Origin: Lutraria lutraria
Lineage: Eukaryota > Mollusca > Bivalvia > Venerida > Mactridae
NCBI GenBank assembly: GCA_964023205.1
Contig: OZ026835.1
Location: 35,571,380 to 35,635,379, forward strand
Reading direction: 5' to 3'
DNA: 64,000 bases
Of this stretch, positions 37,387-52,300 are shown piece by piece. How positions within the stretch are numbered: position 1 is the first letter of the stretch; each line of letters opens with the position of its first letter. The position numbers were made by a program, and so were the translations under genes. Below the pieces are notes generated by a model. That model did not search any database and was not told the origin of the DNA. It worked only from the letters and a program-made list of their open reading frames with translations.

Positions 37387-40300
37387 CTATGTAAAAATAA
37401 CATAATACTGTACATAGTAAATAAAAGGTCAATTAACTCTTTACCTCATGATCCCACCAGATCAGGCCTATACCTTAACTGCATGATCCAGCCGAATATT
37501 ATTCCTAATAAAAAAAAATTTAAAATAAAAATGAAGTTTTTAAATAAATAATTATATACTTCAATCTTACATCTTTCCTACACTTTAGAATACGGTCATA
37601 CTTGTGTTAGCAGCCACCTCAAAATAAAGGTAACCCTGTGACTGAGTAAAGATCATTCTTTTATTTAGACTTAAAATATCAAACCAGCAAAACTTCCAAA
37701 TAAGTGTAAGCTTGTTTGATGAATAATTTAGATCTTACGACACAGTAAATGGAAACATAATACAATATTATTTACATTGTTGAAAAAATCTTACATTAAC
37801 AGTTCCTTTGTCTTCGCTGAACCATCGACTCAACATAAAGTTGATTTCACCATCAGTTTTCTCTTCTGTATATTGTTTGATCTTTTTCTTTAAGTTGGCT
37901 TCCAATAAACGACGTTTTACTCTCCAGTAGAAGAACTCTCGACTTCTTTTCCATTCCAATACACCCTAGAAAAAAAATGATAAAGATCAGTATTCATGCA
38001 AACTAACTAGACCAAAGCTTTGGGCTGGTAAATTTCTATTCAAGCTATTGAACTTTCTCAAAATTTTGTATTTGGGTTTGAGGTACAAATATATAAAATA
38101 ACTTAGTAAATTTATCTTCGTTTAAATCAGTTCAGCTATAGTCAGGACTAGGAATGATAAATTTATGGATGAAAGATGAAATTAAAAAAAACAAAAAAAC
38201 AATGACAATAACTGGAAAACATAAGCCTGCCACTACAGAAACAATGAAAACCAGAAAAAAAAATATAGAAAACCTTTCACTCACTGAAAAGCCAAGTGAA
38301 TTAGCACTTAATAATTTAACTATAAACTACAGTAACATTAACTTACTGAGATCACTTCCACAGCTTCCATACGACCAGGAGTGTCATGTAAATCTGCAAA
38401 ATGTACCGCTACTTGATGGTACATGGGCATCAATTTGTCTTCTCTTTTCTATAAATTAAAAAAAAATCATTATCAGGACCATATATCACCTGATGATCTG
38501 TGGGCTGTAAGATAAACTGCTGAAGATCACAGCTAATAACCAGGAAACAATCTCATAAAACTTGAGACAGTTCTCTACGCTCGAATCTCAAAGTTCATCT
38601 TTTGTTGTTTCAACATTAATTTATGTTAAAGTAATGATGATATTCATCATACACTATTCCATCAGCATCATCTGAATTAGTATTTAAATATTAAACAATG
38701 ATGTATTTTCAACCAAGATAAATTGAGAATGAAAATGAAACTGAGCCCTCAGACTGGTCTGAGATGGAAGAGCGAATGTCAGAGGTAGTAAAATAATGGG
38801 GGAGCTTTTGTCCTCCCATATTAAAATTGACAGGGGAGCTTTTGTCCCACATTCTTCATGAACAGTAAAGTATAGTAAGCAAATCTACACTACCTTTAGT
38901 TCATCAGCATACTTTTTATTTTCTTCAGCAGATATTTTTGGAGTGTTCATTTTCTCCACAAGTTCCCTACACCTTTGGTCCACTCTCCACATTGTTTTCT
39001 GTAGGTCCCGTTTACGATACTTTATCTCGACAGTTCCCTCCGGTTCCAATACACCACCTCTGTCAATGGTACATTGATATCATTAAAAACGATCAGTTTA
39101 ACTTATGAATGTGATACAATTTTGCGTTTATTTTCTTTATAGGCTCAATGTTCATGTTTTTTGCTAAGATGGTCATTTTCTTGGGAGATAAATAGAATTT
39201 TGTTTAAAGAAAAAACAAATTTTGGGGGGTAAATGTACAGAATTTGATTAAAAAGTCAAATTCAACACACTGATAATTTCTCATTTTTGAAACATTTTTA
39301 TCATCTAAGGGGCTTTGATACCGAATTTTGAAAATATTTTGACTTAATTGTACCTGCTAAGTTGGTCAGCAAACATTTCCATGTGGGTGGAGTTTATAGT
39401 GGGATCAACAACAACCCAAGCTCCGCCCCTAAGTTCAGCATGTGGTGGAATATAGATCATGATAGGTCGTTGATATTCACAGAGGGCGTCAACAATATAG
39501 GCACCGAATTTCAGTACTTGGTCATACATGTCTAAAAGAGTAATGCATAAATAATAACCCAAAACAAAGAAAACATACATAAATTTCAGCACCATCTGAT
39601 ATAATAATTCTCATAGTTAAAAATACTGCATTTTTATCAGAAAAATGAAAAGTAAAATCTAAAATTTAAGGTGTGCAAAAGTTACATCCTATCTAAAATG
39701 CAAATATTTCTATTATAAGCACTTTTTCATTAATTTCTTTAGTTTTAACACCATTTTTCAACAATTTACAGTTATACATGGCAGCCAGTTCACTAAAAGA
39801 GTTTTCCTGGATTATACTCTAAGTAGTGCTTACTAAGCCTTCCACTAGGAACTGGCAACTTCTCAACGTGCGGAGGAACATTGACATTGAAGTCAAAATT
39901 TCATGGAAGCGTACGACCAGAAATCAAACCCGGATTGTCAGGTTACAAACAAGCACTTTGTAATTAAACATTCAAATACCTTTCATTCCCCCAGAGAATC
40001 CTCTCCAATTAGCAAAGATAATCAAAGGCAACTCTTCTTTATTGAAGTCCATAATAGCCTGAGATGTCTTGAATGCTGAGTCAGGGAACCAGACCTGTCC
40101 TGCCTGTTGTATCAGCTGAAATGACAAAAACATCATAGTTACAACAAAGTACATACAATGCTTACAAACAATAGCAAGACTCGAAAGGAAGCTGGCCATG
40201 GGTTAGTTAGCTGGACTTGCAACCCAGAATCCTGGTAATGTTGCCAACCTATGAAAATTTGACCAAAATGTGGATTTTCTTCAATATGTGGAGAAGTTGT

Positions 40301-43300
40301 CTGCTCCTTGTGGAATGGGTAAGTTAGTACTGGTTTGAACACAGTCCGGGGGAACTGATTAGGTGAATCAGCCACAGTACATAACTGAAATATTGTTGAA
40401 AACATAGTTAAACCCAATGAACGGAGGGCAGATTATAAGCAGAATTCCGAAAATGTGAATAAATACCAAATTTCAACAAAAATTTTTTGTAAGTTGCCTG
40501 AATTAAGATTAGAAGCCAAATATTCAACTGAACAAAATTAATAAACTTACTTTAGCTTCTGAGTCAAAGTTTGCAGGGTCAGCAGGTACAGTTAAATCAA
40601 CACTTCTTGTTTCCACGGCAACAACACCCATTGGAATACCACCAAGTCTGAAAATAATCATCTTTACTTTTAGCAAAAATACATCACCATGCAAATAAAT
40701 CAATTTTTATTTGAACAATTATATCAGTCAAACGTAAATTAAAATGCTTTCTTTTTTTAAAAGTTATTGTAATGAAATATATTTGTTACGAGACATATCA
40801 TGATAATATAAGTTGAAATGATTTATGTCATGTAAGCAGATTACAGTATTTGTGTGACGAAATACTAAAAACTTAAGGTTAAAGAAATTCGTAAAAAATA
40901 TTTTTTACAGAAATCTTTTTTATAATATGAATAATCATACCTAGCTCTTCCTACCACTACAGTCTGTGCCCAAGGTTGTAGAATTTCCTGGAATGTTTCT
41001 CTATCAAAGAATCCACTCTGCCATTCACCTTTAACGTCAGGGTTAGGTCGTCCAGCGAGCATCCATCGAGGATCATATGGAGCTTTAGTCGGTACAAAAT
41101 CCACGTCCCTCTCAACAGGGTCATGTATTGTAAGTACAGGTAGCGGGCCACCATGTGCCTGTAATAACAAATTTGTAATTTTTTTTTTTACAGACAGTCG
41201 CATCACTAGCCAGGGTTATTTGGCAACCTTTTCCAGCTTTCACAGTGGAGGAAGACATCAGGCATACTAGGTAAAACTTAAGACTTTCAATAAGCTAGCT
41301 GGACAGCTTCTTCATATGTGATTTTTTCTGGTCCCAAATGGGATTTGAACAAGTGATTACTAGTCAGAGACCAAAAGTACTCAACCATAGAGGTCCCTAA
41401 ATTTGTGAATGGTTTATCAGATTACTTTGCTTAACATCACCTTGTATAAAACATTATACTGAAGGGGAATTTTTTATGAATTTAGCAGGAAAAATACTTT
41501 GAGACGGGGGAATGGGGCCAAATTTCGACCCAAAATCTGTCCCCTGAAAAAGTTAAAATCTTAAGAATGATTGATATTATGTCAACTGTACTTACGGCTG
41601 GAATATACGAGAGAGTCTGCAGAATTTTGAAGACGCCACCAAAGTCATCAGGAGCCGTGGCATGCGACACTCCGTTGTTATGCATGATTTGTATACCACC
41701 AAGTTGATTGTTACTGGTATATACCTCACGTCCTAGCACCTAGTAGTGTATGAATGAAAGATACATAACATTATAAAATTTACCAGCACATTAAAATGAA
41801 TGTCCCAAAATACGATCCATTTTATTTTTTACAAAGAAAATACAATGCCTGCATGAATGCGAAATGTATAATAATGCAAAAACAGTGATTTGAAGTCAGC
41901 GACCTTAACCACTCAACCACGGAGGCGGGTCAAAAACAAAAATATTAAATTTTTTTGTGAAAACACAGTATCAATTTATATTATAATTCAAGAAAAATAT
42001 ACCAGTAAGTTAGTATGACTCAAAGCATCTTGTATATAAATGATAATACCCTAGTATTTGATGGGCTTACCTTGTTTAGAGCACCAGCCCCTGTAAGGAT
42101 TATGTGGGAATTTTCCACTTGAACAATTCTCTGACCAAGTCGTACTAAATAAGCCCCAATACCTATAGCTCGACATGTAACCTGAAACGATACAAGGTCA
42201 ACTTAAAACTACATAAAGCTATACAAATTATATAGTTCATACATTAGAGCACCTGTGTGAACACATTTGTAAAAGATCATATTAATTTTGTAATGTGATC
42301 ACATTTGCAACAGACAGAGAAAATACAAAATATCAGTCTAAAATAATTCCGTAACTCGAACAAATCAAAGAACTTCGAATGAATATCAATATTTCTCAAC
42401 AATCAAATATACGTCCACAGTGAATACATACCAGATTAATCGTGACAATGTCCTTGTAAGCTTGGGAAGACTCTCCAGCGATCATCCCCGAACCACGTAG
42501 ATTCTCAACACCGAGTCCTTCCTCCTTACCAATGATATCAGTAATCTTATACCTAGACTCTCCTTGGTCCTCTATCAATGTGGCTCTCACGGAATTAGAT
42601 GCTGATACTTTCTTAAAATCATCTGGTCTGAGGTACAGGTACTTGAAACCCTGAAATTATTAAATACAGATACTAGATTTGGTTGTGGTAAAGTAGGACA
42701 AGTCACACTGAGTAAAATATTTTTTAAAACAACAGAAGAAAAAATTTATTAATTTTATATATTCATTATTACAAAATGTACATAAATATTTTAAGAGTAT
42801 GATTATTAGAAAAATGAACAAATTTCTATGTAACAGTAAATTTGATTCTATGAAATTTAACATTGCATCAACTGGGACTTTTCCAGCTTAAACCATGGAG
42901 CTAGACCTCAGATGTACACCAGGGTAGAACCTTTGGGATGAATCACACCTCCAAAGTACAAAAAGGCAGGCTTAGAAAAACGAATAAGAGAAGTTATGTG
43001 ACCTGCTTATCCTATCTTTTTTTGGTCAAATTAAATAAACATGAATATTTTCTAGACTTATAAAGTAAACATACGTACCTTATCAGGATCCTGGGGATCA
43101 CTCCAGGCTACTCTATATAAATGTTTGATTTCTTCAGCAAGGCCAATCCTTGCTCCGCTGTTAGCTGATATATACACACGAGGTAAGCCTTTAGCACGGG
43201 CCAATTCTGAAGCTTTCTGTAGAATAGAATTACATGTGTTTAAGACATTCTTTTCCTATCCATCAGATAATTAATTCAGTGAATACATGCAGCATAATGC

Positions 43301-46300
43301 TGAGATATGAAACAAAGACCATTATTTTTCAAATTGACTTAAATGGAACTTAGAAATTTCAGAAGTGCATGTTGACTTTTTTCAAATAGTGAGCCAAATT
43401 TCAATGTAAACATTGTCAAGGCTTGACAAATCCACTTGTCCTCTCTTAGTTACAAGTAGCAATCAACTCATGATAAACTGAAGTTGCTGCAGAACTAATT
43501 GAATTTCTCAGCTCGACTAGTAGCAAGAAAAACAAATTGTCGGCCTCTAACAATTAATACGTTTAAACAAGGAAGTTAAATGTTAAAAGGTATATTTAAC
43601 ATAAGCTTGAACTTTACCTTGAATAACAAGTCTTCTAAGAAACCAAATGATCCAATCTTGAATGTGATATCATTAGCTATAACAATAATATCTCGACCAT
43701 CAGGATATTCAGGTGTTTTAATGGTCATAATCCACGCCACCATTCCTATCTGTAAAAAGTCATAAGATACAACTGACTTAAATCTTTAAACTTATATTTG
43801 CTTGAATCAAAGGAATGATAAATACAACAAATTAACCACTCCAAGAATTTTTTTTTTTTTTAACTATAATGAACTATTATTTTTATTACAATGAATTAGA
43901 ACTAGTCTAAAGAATAAACTTTATGCAGCAACACTGTTAGCGGGTCTGTGTAACAACAACAACTGAAGTGTCCGAGAGAGTGTGTGTAATCATTCACAAT
44001 GGTCAGAGGTAGCTTGATTTCTCGCCCATGAAAGCAGTACAATAGGCAAACGTTCAATGAAATTCAATGAATACATGATCACTGTAGTAGTCAAAATTTA
44101 CTTTGTAAATTGGACTCCTGATAAATCATTAATTGATGTATGAAACAAGATATACATGAAATCTGAGTACTTGGGCACTCAGTACAGTCCAGTAATTTTC
44201 CTACCTCATTTCCACCAGGTAATCTGTTCTGTTCATGGATGTGTCCGTCTCTGCCACTTTTATCAACAGTAAGTACTAACTCCTTGTATGAAATCAGATC
44301 TTCAGGTGTCTGTTCTTCAGGCAAGCTGTGAAGCTCTGTATGACCTTTCCAGAGTTTCTTCGAAGCCTGGAAAATTAATAAGGGATGAACACTAGTTGAA
44401 GTCTTTGAAGTGTAGACCATTACATTTGATTAATCAACAAGAGGGACATGATGACCAATCACTCATCAGAAAAAAAAACTGTGGCTACTTTTATCTGAAT
44501 CTTTGATCTGTAGAGTATAACACTGCCAAACCATAGAAATCATTTTAGAATAAAAATTTGAGTAGATAATTCAGCAACACATTGCTTTTTTGGAACCCTA
44601 CATAAGCCTAACTGTAAAATCAAGTGACCACTGGGGCAGAGCCAATTTTGACCCCGGTGCCAAGATTTGAACAAACTTGGTAGAGAGTCACTACACAATG
44701 CTACATACTAAGTACCTAAGCCTTGTAGTTTTTGAGCAGAAGATTTTTAAATATTTTCTTATATGACCCTATTTAAAATCAAGTGACCCCTAGGGTAAGG
44801 TCTAACTAACTAACCTGTTTAAACATCTCTGGGAAGTCATACACATATGTGGTCCCATTCGACTGAGCCTGGTATCTCTTCAACTGGAGATGATCTTTTG
44901 TAACGTATGGTGTTGATACCAACAATCCATCCATTAGACCTTTCTTAGAGCCATACGCTTGCAACATAATCTAAACATACAAAGAATTCATTACCATCAA
45001 CTAGTAATATCCAAACAAAATAATGCATAATATTGAAAACAAACCCAACGATTCTACAATCTACAGGCAATACCTACATAATTCACTTCAAAGAAATTAC
45101 ATTCCCCATAAAAGTTCAAAGAAAAACCACTCCATCCAAATTATTGTTGTATTATTTTTATTTATCTGATGTTTAACAGCCCATTCAACAGCTATGGTCA
45201 CTTCAGAGCTGCCCCAGAGAAAGGGAGATAAGATCTGACAAGAGAACCAGGCCTTATATTTCTACTCTTTTCGACTGGTTCTTCCTGGTTCTTTATGGTG
45301 CCTGTTGACAAGAAGATTTTTAAACCTTTTCCTATTGTTTGCCATGGCAACTAGAGTTTTAATAAAATTCATTTTTTTGCACAATTTTGAATGGGGACCA
45401 CCCAAGGACAATTCCAACAAAGTTTGGTTGCAATTGACATAGTGATGCAGGAGAGATGTTTAAAGTAAATATGGACGCCACTTCACGACGCACGGCACAC
45501 AACAGATGTAAGGTGATCATAAAAACAAGAGGTAAACATAAAGCAACAACTTACTAAACCAGTTCTCTGATCTGTGACTTCTCTGTACAGGTTTATATTC
45601 AAGTAGTACCCACTCTCATTCGTGAGATAAAGACGAATAGGAAAACTTTGACCTTCGACCCTGGAAATAAAAATAACTCCAATAAAAAGAGCACCAATGA
45701 ATCTCTCAATACAAGTTAAACATTATGCAATTTAACTTGTCTCAGGGGCTAAAATGTTCAAATGTAAAGGTCTGGGGGAAAAATAGTCATGTTTAATGTG
45801 ACCAACCCAACATTTAAGGTGCTGACCATTTAAGCTTTTAACAGCAAAAAAGTACGAAAATATTTGGGGACAAATCCTACTTCCAAAAGTACAAAAGGTG
45901 TGTTTAGACTAGAAATGTGTCCAGAGGACATAAATGCTCCCGCTGAAAGCTAAGTAAAAAAGGGGCCATAACTCATGTGAAAATGTTTGGATTTTAATGG
46001 AAATCGAACTGGACCTGTATTTTATTATTATACACGTTCATGTAAAATATAAAACCAATCTGTGAAATATTTCTTGAGTTATCGCTCAGAAACCAAAATT
46101 AGAACAGACCGACAGGGGTAACATAGTATGCCCTTCCGCCATTTTGAGTGGCGGTGTGGTGGCATGAAAAGAAAACAGAAAGCTTCTGCAACTTACCTAC
46201 CCTATTTTCTTATCAAGTAAAAGTTAACATGTTCATTTTTTTCCAATCTCATAAGATATTAGTGGAAAGAACCATTGTTTTATCTGAGTATAATATATAT

Positions 46301-49300
46301 ATCTCCAATTATAATATGGGTTTGCAAAAATAAATGTGTGTCAATAGGAAAATGCATTAGTGGCAGATGAGGAAATGTCACAGGATAAGTTTAATTATAA
46401 TAAAAGGAAAGTTTTTTATAGGAATGCTGTAACGCACTTGTATATATCTGGCAATACACAGCAAAATAATATACTGGTAAACATTTAATTATCTGTAAAG
46501 TGTAACAAACAAACAGAAGTCTGATTAAGCCTCATCCGTTTATATGACATCAAAAAACAAGTAGGTACAAGTAAACATTTAAAAGCCACAAACAGCTGAC
46601 CACCAAATCCAGAATAACATACATCCCTCAATCTACCCATTTACTGATAGCTTTTGTATTTTTATTGTTCAATACCTGTTTTCAATATATATTTATATAC
46701 TAGCATGCAGTTAACTGAACCAGTATTCCTGGATTCTCTACCAGTACTAACCCTGCTCCCCGCAAGTAACTGCCAACTTTTCCACACAAATGATAAGTGG
46801 TAAAGCTTGAATGGTATTATACATAATGTCTTCATAGAGGACATGTGCCATGCCCAGGGTTCAAACTCATAAATCTAAATGTGCAAACTTTTGAGGTGTG
46901 AGTCTGCACAAACTAGGAAGTAAGTTCTATTGTTTGGAATTGTTTCACAAAGCTTTAGGATCAATAGCAGAAAACACATGCTAAATGTTCCTATCCTATG
47001 CAATTTATTGATAATTAGCCAAGATATTTAAATCATGTTTAAAAAATTGTCTACTCAAAGTCACCTAGGAAACTAAATCACTGACTATTTGGTAAATCGT
47101 TCTGACTACAAATCGGTTCTAAATGTTTGAATTTGCTTAAAATTATAAAATGGTAATATTTCAGTGAAATAAACTAACATCTTAATTTCCTTCATCATGA
47201 TAATTACAGTTAGACAAATAAATATGTTACCATAGCAACACACTTGTTTTTTATTCCACACTCATAGAAAATGAATGTTTTAATTGATGACAGCGTGTAG
47301 TAAGCATTTTGTTATTAATTAAAAATTCATGGAATACATCTTACACTTAGATCATTTTACTGTTAATGTATACCAAATGGAACAAAAAATGAGCTAAAAA
47401 ACATGAAAAATTTCGGATGAGTCATTAATTAATGATTAAGTTCTTTAGAAATCAGCTTTTATTTTTAATTGATACATCTGAATGAATCTGAATATAATAA
47501 TGTAATAGAAATACACACGATGACTGGCTTAAAGAATGATGATAGTTCTACCCAGGTGTAAAACTGGAGACTTCCTCCACCATTAGGGCAGGAAGTCATC
47601 AAATGACTCAGGCTGTTGCAGTGTTCTCCTGAAGCCCAGGTGACCGGTGATATCACCTTCTAGTTGAAAACCTATCGCCAGCTACTTTTTATCAATTAAA
47701 AAAAAATTCGCAAAAAAAGTCATGAGCTAGCCACCAGCTACAATTTAAAGTTAATCCTGCCAGTCTGAATCTTCAGGAGAATACTGCTGTAGGTGAGATT
47801 CATGATGACTCTGATGATAATGAAACAAGTACAAAAGCTGTCAGACTATCCATATATGTTCAAACCCAATACAACAACTTCAACATGAAAACAAAACAAC
47901 AGCACCGCAAGCGGTGCCGACACTCATCTGTGCACTGCCTCAGTTAGATCTATCCAACTATGACGTTTCATGTAGCTACCTCTTATAGTTTCTGCGTTAT
48001 GAGCTACATAAAATTTTGGCACAGACGCAGATGACGCAGTGATCACAATAGCTTGACTTTTTCTTCGAAAACTGCCCAGCTAAAAAGACTCCACACAGCA
48101 ACAACCATAGCTCCTAAAATTAAATCCCGCACAAAACCCGACACTGCTTAACATATATGGATATAATAAGGGCCAGTAAATAGGTAAGGACTGTTAACCA
48201 TACCCTTTTTTAGATCCAGTATATGGTTTCCTGAAATATTCCAGTTTGTTATACTAAGAAATATACTTCAAGAAGAACTAATTGATATATCTAATACAGA
48301 GATATGAACAGTCAACCTGCAAACAAAGGCCACCAATGGAATGGATTAGATAAGGCCTATACACATAGGTTACTTTTATTTGGAAGATAATTCGGTCATA
48401 TATCAATAAATGTAAGCTTAACCTGCTAAATTTCCCAAATGAATTAGTCCACTTTACATTTTGAAGCAGTCCATTATCAATTTAAGGGATATCACAATGA
48501 AAATTTAGAAGTTAATCAACCAACAGTCAAGAACCTGGTCAGACTGCATTGGTGTGCAGACTGGCCTGGCTCTATCCTCATGGCTTAAGATGGCTTTCTG
48601 TTCGAGCATTGTAAAAGTTAAGTGCAGCTGTTATTCATATCATGGCCAGTATTAATCACAAGTGACTGTTAACACATGTTTACAATAAACAGAAACAGGT
48701 AGAATTAATACAGAAATGAGAGAAATCTTGAGGCTTTTTTAATCATAATTCAATCTAGATCAATTTGAATTGAATACAATTTGTTCCAATGTTTCAACTG
48801 ATTTAAAGCCTTTTTTCAATGCTATTTCAGTTATAAATGGCAGCCATTGGACCAGTTTTCCTGGACTTTAGTCTAACCAGTACTACATACCCTAACACAA
48901 AGAGCCGGCAACTTCTTCAGATATGGAGGAAAATCAACATTTTTGTCAACTTTTCAAAGGGTATGCATGACCTGCAGTGACTTGAATTCGAACTCAGATC
49001 ACCAGGTTACAAGTCCAGTGCTTTAACCACTGACCTGACCACGGCCACACCCTCTAATACATAGTGTACATATTCAATGCATATAAATAATACACAATCA
49101 ACTAAAAAATGCAAGAAGTAATTGCATGGAGCTTCGGCTAAATAACCCAATTAGAGAAAGAGAACTCAAAGAAAGAAAATGAACATTCAATGAAAATTAG
49201 TATTTCATACTAACCTGATAGAGAACTTCAGCTCGGCACTAAGTACCCGTAACTTCAGCAGTCTTAAACCGTAACGCATTACCATATTATGTACAGTCTC

Positions 49301-52300
49301 CTCCAGCTGAAAATATACAACATGAGAAATATGATACATGAAATTATTGTGTAGTAAATGAGAAAAAGACAAAATAGCGGGTGGTCTGCAGACAAAATAA
49401 TCTTCAAACTCTCTATGAATGCTTGACAATCATTTTTAAACTTAATATATTTGTTTCCCAGTGTTTTATACTGTTTTTCAAATTATATTTCATACATACA
49501 TGTATATATATAAGAAATATATTTGAAATATATATATATACTGCAGTTTAACTAACTAAATCAGATTTTCTTTCCCTTTAAGTTTGTTTCAGGTATATAC
49601 AGGCAGTCAATTAAGCAAACGACTTTTCCTTCTTTACATAACACCGGTACTAACCTTGTTCTATTTGACCAATTGACAGCTACGGTCATTTCACAGCCAC
49701 CCCAGGGAAAGGGTAGAGAAGATACAGGAGAACCAGGCATTTATATCCCTACCCCTATTTCAGATAGCTTTCCTTACTTCATTATCATGCCTGATGTAAA
49801 GCACCGATACACGCTACACTCCATTTCCAGTGATTTTCTGGACACATTACTGGGCTCGGCAGTTGGGATGGGGACACTGAAAAGGCATCCCTAATTGAAA
49901 GACCAGAGTGTTACCACTAGACCACCTATCCACTCCCTTAAAATTTATATTTATATACCATACAAGAATTCACAACAAACTCTGTGATAAATGGTATCAG
50001 TACAACATAAAATATAACTTACCTTTCCTGGTTCAGCAAGCGTCAGTGTTGGCACAAAGTTCAGGAAGATGTGATTACAGTCAGTTTTAGAAGCCTATAA
50101 ATAAAACATAAGTCAACAAAATAATATAAACATTTCTGAACATACATGTGTTTAAGAATGAACAGTAATTTCACATTGTTAAACGGGGTTACCCTGTTGG
50201 GGCCTCAAAAAAAAAAAAGAAGAAATTTAACATTGTTATATTGTTAAATTAATAGATAAATATGAATAGGATTCTAAAAAAAAATCCAACCTTCTACGAT
50301 TAGCTACAATTTAGTTACAGTAATTTGACCTACTGATATATTAAGACTAACATTTTTCTGTCTCACATTGATAACAAACATGTCACTACAAACCTGAGGA
50401 TGACTGAACGCCACTTCTAACGAATCCATGGCTTCTAGAAGAGTCTTCTCCCCTTCATTGTGTAAGTATTCAAATGATGCTTCCTTGGTGATTAAATCAG
50501 AATGGCGGATAATACATCGCACAAACAGACGATAATCGGACACTTCTTTACCCTTGGCAACTTGCTGATAAAAAATATGTCAAAAGAATGTCAACAAAAA
50601 GAAATGAAAATGACAAAGGGTAATAACTCTGCTGGGAAAACCATACACCAAAAACATTTCCATACCCATGTCTTCACATTATTACTAATTGTCTGTGACA
50701 GGGGCAATAACTCATATGCCCAAAAAAATCTTTACGCACATCTTCATGATAATCAATTATCTGTGAAAGTTTGAAGGCCATCCAACTCAAACTCAAACAA
50801 AAACAATATGTTTCCCCCTTCAGTGAAGCGGAGAAATAACTAGGAATGGCAACATCTTCACATATGGAGGAAAATCAACATTTTTGTCAAAAGGGTATGA
50901 CCTCCAGGTTACAAGTCTAGTACACTAACCACTGGACCACGGCGCGGTCCTATTATAATAATCAAATTTAAGATCCGATACTTCAGAAAGTTTGAAGAGT
51001 TTTGCGGAAAAAAAAAAAATGAATATCACTTTAACATACCTTAGCTTTTCCGAGATAGACATGCATTCTATAGTTAGCTGTAGGTATTGTTTCAAGATCA
51101 AAGTTTCTCATTCTGTTGATCTCAAGTTGGAAAGCTAAACCAGGCTCTAAGTGACGGTATATTCTGTCCTCGTTAAACTGGTAACAGACAATAAAATATG
51201 GTAAACAATAAATTCAAGAATACAGTCAAACCTGTAAACAAAGCTGAAACTGAACGCTTAAAAAGAAATCTATATTTATCACATGTTAGTTGAAATAATT
51301 ACATCTGATTGTCTCAAGTCGTAACATTGAATATTCCCAAAGGCAAATAACTTCTCACATGTAGGAAAATGAGCTGGTTTAGAATGAATTCCACAAATCA
51401 CAATTCATCATTTTATAACATAACAGGCAAAGAATTATAATCAAATGTCTGATAATTGTATATCAACTGTTCTTACCTTGAATTTGGCTCTAAAAGTGAA
51501 ATACTTTGGCAGGATTTTCTGAAAGCAGAATGACAAAAAATGGATGACACCATCCCAGTTTCTATTTCATGAGGTACATACATTAATTCTACTACTCAAA
51601 ATGTCATGAATGTCTTTATACATTGTTTGGACAATCAAGCAATCATATCACATTTAATTATAAGGACAAAACCATTTTTGCTCAATGAAATAAATTACTT
51701 ATATTTCACCAAGAATGACAAGTTGAGTCTGAGAATAATAAAAAGCTATAATTTTTTTTTTTAATATTCAGATGTTTATGATAGTCATGTAATTTACCTT
51801 TCTTAAAACAACAAATGTGATTCTTCGGATTCCACGCTCTACCATTCTATAATTCTGAAAATAAATATTTGTAAGAATGAACAACTACAGCCATATCCTA
51901 GTTTGTGAAAAAAATTACTTCTTTAAATAATCTTGTAGCATTTTCTTTTCACACAAATATCTCCTCAAGCAGTTAAAGGAAGGGAAGATTTTTGGTAAAA
52001 ATGTTGACAGCTATATTCAAAGTATAGACAAATGAATAGTGCAGAGAGAATACATCAACAAGCAAAACAACTGTACAACAAACACACAAATCATATGGTA
52101 CATTTATCAATCTGTTGTTTAACGACCCATTTGACAGCTATGGTAATTTCAGAGCCGCCCCAGAAAGAAGGGACATATACTGATACACATGTTTTCGATA
52201 TCCCGGTTCTTTATCATGCCTGTCACATGCCTCAACCTTTTTCTTATGATTTTCTAGACAGAGTACTTAGCTCTGTAGTTGGGATGGGGACACTAAAAAA

